A DNA stretch of 24,409 nt, from NCBI GenBank assembly GCA_964540415.1, contig CAZIMM010000027.1:1-24409 (forward strand), given 5' to 3'. This stretch comes from CAZIMM01 sp964540415. GTDB lineage: Bacteria > Bacillota > Clostridia > Oscillospirales > Acutalibacteraceae. A model generated the notes under the pieces. It searched no databases. It saw nothing but the letters and a program-made list of their open reading frames with translations, and had not been told where the DNA came from. Made by a program: the position numbers and the translations under genes. Shown here piece after piece: positions 20,706 through 24,409 of this stretch (the first letter of the stretch is position 1; the number at the start of each line of letters is the position of its first letter).

Positions 20706-23024
20706 TTATGACTGATGCTTAGGTGATACTGATTTGAGGGACAGCCATTTCTTCAGTTTCGCAATAAGACCTTGTAACGAAAAGACTGTCCCCTGTATTC
20801 TGTTTGACATTGACTTTACCAGATGCGGTATGCGGCTAAACTGGCCGGAACTTTCGTTAATCATGTAAGTCCATGTTGTCGTGGCTCCCGAAAGACCGGC
20901 TTCATCCATATCAATTCCGTTTTCGGTAATTGTGCATTTCTGCATATACTCAACTACATCACTTCGTATGTCTGCCATCATTTCATTAAATGCAGATACG
21001 GTGAAAATCCGGTATTCATCCAGCGGGCTTTTTTCACCGATGATCATAAGGTGAATACCGCTTCGCTTATCCTCCATAGCGAACAAATAGGAAGCCCAAT
21101 TCATATTAAGAAAGTACAGCGTTAATTGTTTTTCCGCTATTTCCGTGCCGCGTTTTCCATGCAGGCCAATCAGATTTTTGTATTCGGCGGGTCTTTCCTC
21201 CTGCATGATGACAGGGGCTTGTATATCTGATAAAAGCCGTCTGCGATAATCGGTTATTTTTAAGCGGTGCTTTTCAAGTATCTGTGAATACCGCTCCAAC
21301 ATATATCGGGCTTCCGCATCTCTTCCTTCTTGTATTTTTTGCGCATTGCGCAGCAGCTTCGGATATTTTTTGCAGCTGTAAAGCTCAATATCAAAGAATG
21401 TTTCCGGCTTCAAGTCATTAAGGCAAATAAAGAACCGACTTTCTCCGGGGTCACCCTGCCGTCCCGATCGCCCCCGTAACTGGTTATCAATGCGCAAACT
21501 GCGGTTAATTCCTGTGCTTACAACAAAAAGCCCGCCTGCGGCTCGAACAAATTCAGCCTGCCCCGTATCTTTGCCGCCCAACCTTATATCAACACCGCGC
21601 CCGGCGATATTTGTGGAGATTGTGACTTGATACGGTTTTCCCGCGTCGGCAATAATTTCAGCTTCTTCCGCGTCGTTCCGGGCATTGAGAACACAATGCT
21701 TTATATCGCGCTCTTTGAGCAAAGCCGAAAAATGCTCCGACTCCTGTACGCTTTGTGTTCCGACCAAAACCGGCTGTCCCTTATCATGTGAGGATTGTAT
21801 GCAGGACAGTATCGCGTTTTCTTGTTCTTCCTTGTCCGTAAAAATCAAATCCGGATGGTCTATGCGAATGCAAGGTATATGCGGCGGGATAACCTCAACC
21901 TCTAATCCGTACATCTCCCAAAGCTCCGATGACGAGGAGGCCGCTGTTCCGGTCATGCCGCAAAGCATTTCATAAAGTGATAGAAACGCCTGCATACTCA
22001 TGGAGTTATAAATAACCGTCGGCGCGTCCTGTGACCCCAGCTCCTGCATTTCTACCGCTTGATGGAGCAAATCGGGAAAACGCCTGTTTTCAGCAATGCG
22101 CCCCGTTGCTTCATCTATGACAAGTATTGCACCGTCTTTTACAATGAAGTCCTTATCCCTTTTCAGCAAAAGCCTTGCTTCAAGGGCTGCGTTAATCATG
22201 GCAAGCACATCCGCATTTTCCGGCAAATATAAGTTGCCGAGCTGCAATTTTTCTTCCATTGCTTCAATGCCCGCTTCGGTCAGCCATGCTTGATTGTCTG
22301 ATGGGTTTACTCCGTAGTCACCCTCAATCAATTCCGAAACCGCTCCGGGAATCTGCGCCGCCATTTCAGGCCTTGTATCGGCGTTCCCTGCCAAAACAAG
22401 CGGAATCCGGGCTTCATCAATCAAAATTGAATCCGCTTCATCCACAAGGGCAACCCCGAAAGTGTCAAACAGCAGCTCCTCTTTTTCCGTGCAAAGGAAG
22501 CTCCGTAAATAATCAAAAGCGGCTTCCTTTGCCGACACATACACCACACTGCAGGAGTAAGCGGCTTTTCTATGTGTGAAGTCAGACGCTTCCTCAATAA
22601 AGCCGCAAGTCACACCGCAAGCAGTATAAATCGGAAGATTTGCAGCGTAATCCCTCCGGGCAAGATAATCATTGAACACAAGAATATGGACGCGCTTTCC
22701 CTGCAATGCTAAAACCGTGGCGGTCACTACCGCCGAAAGGGTTTTCCCCTCGCCGGTGGGAAGCTCTGCGATACGGCCTTGTTGCATTGAATACGCCGCC
22801 GATAACTGAGTATCAAATAAAGAAAGTCCGGTTTTCCTTCGGATAATTTCTTTGAGAATACTGTATGCTTCGGGCATTCTGTCATTATGCAATACACATT
22901 GTCGGAGCAAGCAAGACAATTCATTTTCTGATTGATTGCCCCACCGGTAATCTTTTGTTTTTCTTATAAAATCCGGGTATAAAGTATCCGGCCCACCTTG
23001 AGAGCGTTTGTTATTTATTTTCAC
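20706..23024 (-). CDS. Accessory SecA-like translocase ATPase (SecA2 type)
   Basis: 772-residue DEAD-like protein-translocation ATPase. Walker A LPTGEGKT at residues 88-95, FNDYLARRDY near 118-126, DEAD at 195-198 within VALVDEADSILIDEAR, GMTGTA at 356-361, TNIAGRGVDIRLGG at 471-484, and DNQLRGRSGRQGDPGESRFF at 513-532. The order and spacing are those of SecA. It is shorter than housekeeping SecA (commonly over 830 residues), and the C-terminal zinc-binding tail is missing; the last third is strongly diverged. These features indicate an accessory SecA2 that exports a restricted set of proteins. The start is a GTG with AAGGAG 7 nt upstream. A small membrane protein gene lies upstream in the same unit; no SecY2 is in the window. 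Confidence 0.88.
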   Translation of the reverse strand: MKINNKRSQGGPDTLYPDFIRKTKDYRWGNQSENELSCLLRQCVLHNDRMPEAYSILKEIIRRKTGLSLFDTQLSAAYSMQQGRIAELPTGEGKTLSAVVTATVLALQGKRVHILVFNDYLARRDYAANLPIYTACGVTCGFIEEASDFTHRKAAYSCSVVYVSAKEAAFDYLRSFLCTEKEELLFDTFGVALVDEADSILIDEARIPLVLAGNADTRPEMAAQIPGAVSELIEGDYGVNPSDNQAWLTEAGIEAMEEKLQLGNLYLPENADVLAMINAALEARLLLKRDKDFIVKDGAILVIDEATGRIAENRRFPDLLHQAVEMQELGSQDAPTVIYNSMSMQAFLSLYEMLCGMTGTAASSSSELWEMYGLEVEVIPPHIPCIRIDHPDLIFTDKEEQENAILSCIQSSHDKGQPVLVGTQSVQESEHFSALLKERDIKHCVLNARNDAEEAEIIADAGKPYQVTISTNIAGRGVDIRLGGKDTGQAEFVRAAGGLFVVSTGINRSLRIDNQLRGRSGRQGDPGESRFFICLNDLKPETFFDIELYSCKKYPKLLRNAQKIQEGRDAEARYMLERYSQILEKHRLKITDYRRRLLSDIQAPVIMQEERPAEYKNLIGLHGKRGTEIAEKQLTLYFLNMNWASYLFAMEDKRSGIHLMIIGEKSPLDEYRIFTVSAFNEMMADIRSDVVEYMQKCTITENGIDMDEAGLSGATTTWTYMINESSGQFSRIPHLVKSMSNRIQGTVFSLQGLIAKLKKWLSLKSVSPKHQS

Positions 23025-23066
23025 AAAAATACTCCTTCATCAAAATCAAAGACATTCCGATGAAGA
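23022..23066 (-). promoter_or_regulatory. Hairpin containing the secA2 ribosome-binding site
   Basis: On the minus strand ATACT-t-CTTCATC pairs with GATGAAG-g-AGTAT, 12 pairs with one mismatch and a 17-nt loop. The right arm includes the AAGGAG ribosome site, and the stem is followed by TTTT and the GTG start. Folding would hide the ribosome site; the following T-run also makes it terminator-like. Confidence 0.65.
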
Positions 23067-23127
23067 AGTATCAATCATCTTTCACGCACGAAAACCAAGC
23101 TTCCCCTTATGGGAACCTGATTTTGGG

Positions 23128-23187
23128 CGCAAAAATACCCTTCATCAACAATGCCGCGTTAATTGCTTTACGCCATCAGATGAAGGA
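23128..23187 (-). repeat. Second copy of the secA2 leader hairpin motif
   Basis: ATCCTTCATC and GATGAAGGGT pair around a loop of about 32 nt, followed by ATTTTTGCG. The right arm and tail (23128-23146) match 23022-23041 except for one substitution and one base deletion, so the element appears duplicated in the gap between the small membrane gene and secA2. Confidence 0.55.
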
Positions 23188-23191
23188 TAAA

Positions 23192-23410
23192 TTATTCGTT
23201 CTGACACACTGATCGGGCTGTGGTGACATAGCCTGTTTCATAACAACAAATCCCGACAACAAAAGATATAACTGCCATAAAAACTGCAGGCAGTAATATC
23301 ATAACCGGATTGATTAGTGCCATAGCCAGTGCAACAAGCATGAGGAAATAAATCACGTCACGGAGAACGCGACCCTTGAAAAAATCAGAATTCGCTCTGA
23401 AAAAGTCCAT
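23192..23410 (-). CDS. Small two-helix membrane protein upstream of secA2
   Basis: 72 residues. A polar N-terminal segment DFFRANSDFFKGRVLRDV is followed by two hydrophobic stretches (about 20-35, YFLMLVALAMALINPV, and 38-56, LLPAVFMAVISFVVGICC) and a short polar tail. No family is recognised. ATG 23410 is preceded by AAGGGGG about 11 nt away. It shares the strong promoter at 23479-23507 with secA2, which begins 168 nt downstream, so it could be an accessory membrane partner, though this rests only on position. Confidence 0.65.
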   Translation of the reverse strand: MDFFRANSDFFKGRVLRDVIYFLMLVALAMALINPVMILLPAVFMAVISFVVGICCYETGYVTTARSVCQNE

Positions 23411-23478
23411 GACTGTTTGTTTCCCCCTTTCTTTCCGCTAATCAATCTGGATTTGTTGTTATTAGAATACTTGTTGAT

Positions 23479-23507
23479 ATTATATCATACATGCGCTTTT
23501 TTGTCTA
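23479..23507 (-). promoter_or_regulatory. SigA-type promoter of the small membrane protein-secA2 unit
   Basis: On the minus strand TAGACA (23502-23507), a 17-bp spacer and TATAAT (23479-23484). The leader to ATG 23410 is about 60 nt. Confidence 0.85.
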
Positions 23508-23885
23508 TAAGCAAAAAGATTTTTGTCATTTTCGTATGCTTCTGCGGAGTAATAACCCTGTTTGTGAAATTTGTGATTTCTGAAACCTTACGCGGTTTCC
23601 AAGCAGAGGTAAAATAAATATCGGAAATCTTTCTCAAAATATATTAACTCACGCTGATGAAGGGTGATAAGGTTGTCGGGGTTGCGAAAAATGTCCAAAT
23701 TGTCTGTTGCTCCTTAATGCGGGGCAATCTGAGTTCAGCATTGCTGTATTCGCCATACCGGTGATGAATTTATAATAATAATCCGAAGCAGTGACAGAAT
23801 GATTAATATTAATGAGACGTGATAGTCGCATTCAGAAAGAGTAAAAACGGTCAAATTGAACACTTCTGAAATCCATTGAAATAAG
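23508..23885. other. Intergenic DNA without a recognisable gene
   Basis: About 380 AT-rich bases between the secA2 promoter and the IS end. A single GATGAAGGGT copy occurs near 23656. The short frames present have no ribosome sites. Probably eroded accessory DNA. Confidence 0.45.
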
Positions 23886-23903
23886 GGCTTCCCGGAGATT
23901 GTG
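23886..23903. repeat. Right copy of the 18-nt repeat, cut by the IS end
   Basis: GGCTTCCCGGAGATTGTG is identical to 20563-20580. Here the hairpin's right arm is missing, and IS-like sequence TGAACTGCCCC begins at 23902. Confidence 0.8.
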
Positions 23904-24018
23904 AACTGCCCCAGATAGTGCAGACAGCACAAAAAAGCCCCCTATGGTAGGGTATTAAGTTTTAAGCGGCAAACTGACTTCGTTTTTCGAGCGGAGTCAG
24001 TTTTGTTTTAATCGTCAT
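23902..24018 (-). mobile_element. IS3-family right-end remnant with orfB C-terminus
   Basis: On the minus strand a frame ending at 23962 encodes IKTKLTPLEKRSQFAA, which resembles the extreme C-terminus of IS3-family OrfB transposases. After its stop come TACCCTACCATAGGG, a T-run and GTGCTGTCTGCAC, ending in GGGGCAGTTCA at 23902, which fits an IS3/IS150-type terminal inverted repeat. AAACTGACT (23971-23979) and AGTCAGTTT (23995-24003) form an inverted repeat inside the coding remnant. The rest of the element is missing; upstream is the Y1 transposase gene. Confidence 0.6.
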
Positions 24019-24052
24019 TCTTCCATTTCATTGGGTTTTCGTCGATATACTG

Positions 24053-24409
24053 CTATGCTTCAAGATAGCCTTGTTCGTTGCGGAGCACCTTTTCATAAAA
24101 AGAAGCCTGAAATATTCTCCTCCCAGAGGTATTTTCTCTTTGGCTGCATCTTCGTGTTGTGAGCGATTTATATGCGCAAATTATATCCGAAAGAGTAGAG
24201 CGGGGGCTTGCTCCCGCCGTTTCAGATGTCAGAACAATGATGACATGAATGTGCGTCGGCATAATCACATATTTATCAATTCTTACATAATTATATCGTT
24301 TTTCGAGTTCAAACAGCTGTTCTTCGCATATTCGACCGATGAGCGTGAGGCTGATTTTTGTTTCGGCGGGAGCAAGCTGTACAGTGTAATAACATAGTTT
24401 ACAGGTAGT
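24053..24409 (-). pseudogene. REP-associated (Y1/IS200-like) transposase, 5' end outside the window, amber codon near the C-terminus
   Basis: The frame is open to the right edge (119 residues seen). It has the Y1 transposase signature VIMPTHIHVIIVL (HxH metal site of the HUH nuclease), followed by LSDIICAYKSLTTRR, then RRIFQASFYEKVLRNEQGYLEA. This is the RAYT type of single-strand transposase. The catalytic Tyr is probably in FYEKVLRNEQ. A TAG at 24053-24055 follows YLEA; beyond it the same frame continues QYIDENPMKWKNDD to TAA at 24008-24010, which is the usual family ending (YLExWxYIxxNPxKW). The TAG therefore replaces the expected TGG (Trp). Confidence 0.78.

Noticed and set aside
23022..23187. 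CRISPR-like repeats in the secA2 leader
   Set aside because: Only two units with unequal loops; each is a hairpin linked to a ribosome site or T-run, and there are no cas genes.
23417..23617. 66-codon plus-strand hydrophobic frame
   Set aside because: It overlaps the secA2-unit promoter, has no ribosome site and is explained by AT-rich DNA.

Overview
The window looks like a chromosomal segment of an anaerobic Firmicute of the class Clostridia, most likely from the Oscillospiraceae/Ruminococcaceae or a close gut lineage. Evidence: AGGAGG-type ribosome sites, TTGACA/TATAAT promoters with 16-18 bp spacers, single-chain glycyl-tRNA synthetase, a SigH-like sigma factor, a DUF4838 secreted protein, an accessory SecA and small clostridial-type conserved proteins. 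It contains a run of ten Ns (19585-19594), so it comes from a draft assembly.

Layout. 1-1204 (minus): MgtC-family membrane protein followed closely by the start of glycyl-tRNA synthetase. 1403-2161 (plus): a stand-alone SGNH hydrolase with its own promoter and terminator. 2222-3289 (minus): a sigma factor and a small zinc-ribbon protein, with a degenerate tRNA-like sequence between them. 3321-9027 (minus): one probable operon from a single promoter, DUF115/MptE-like protein, CMP-sugar synthetase-like cytidylyltransferase, ABC-2 polysaccharide permease, its ATPase with a C-terminal substrate domain, then hflX and yfbR. The first four form a cell-surface glycan synthesis/export set, possibly adding a nonulosonic (sialic-like) sugar.

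9253-10324 (plus): a gene-poor stretch with a tight group of four same-direction DnaA boxes, followed by three small genes (a membrane protein, a 57-residue acidic-tailed protein and a Thr-rich lipoprotein). 10433-11887 (minus): glutamate dehydrogenase with a clear promoter and terminator. 11959-12721: palindromes, a small membrane-protein gene under a near-consensus promoter covered by repeated TGTTCG/CGAACA sites, and a 120-nt structured element. 12740-13503 (minus): a secreted/anchored protein of unknown function. 13534-17756 (minus): a MarR regulator and two half-size ABC exporters in a tightly overlapping operon, with the signature of a heterodimeric multidrug exporter that has one degenerate ATP site.

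17835-17991 (plus): tRNA-Gln(CUG) with promoter and terminator. 18257-20293 (plus): a secreted DUF4838 protein interrupted by the assembly gap, followed by decayed reading frames. 20706-23507 (minus): a small two-helix membrane protein and a SecA2-like ATPase; the secA2 start is preceded by a hairpin that contains its ribosome site, and a relative of that hairpin lies about 105 nt upstream. 23886-24409: an IS3-family end with an orfB C-terminal remnant, next to a REP-associated (Y1) transposase carrying an amber codon near its end.

The items I consider most worth checking are the DnaA-box cluster with the three-gene small-protein module, the hairpin-controlled secA2 leader, the DUF115/cytidylyltransferase pair in the export operon, and the operator-rich promoter of the small membrane protein at 12190-12426.
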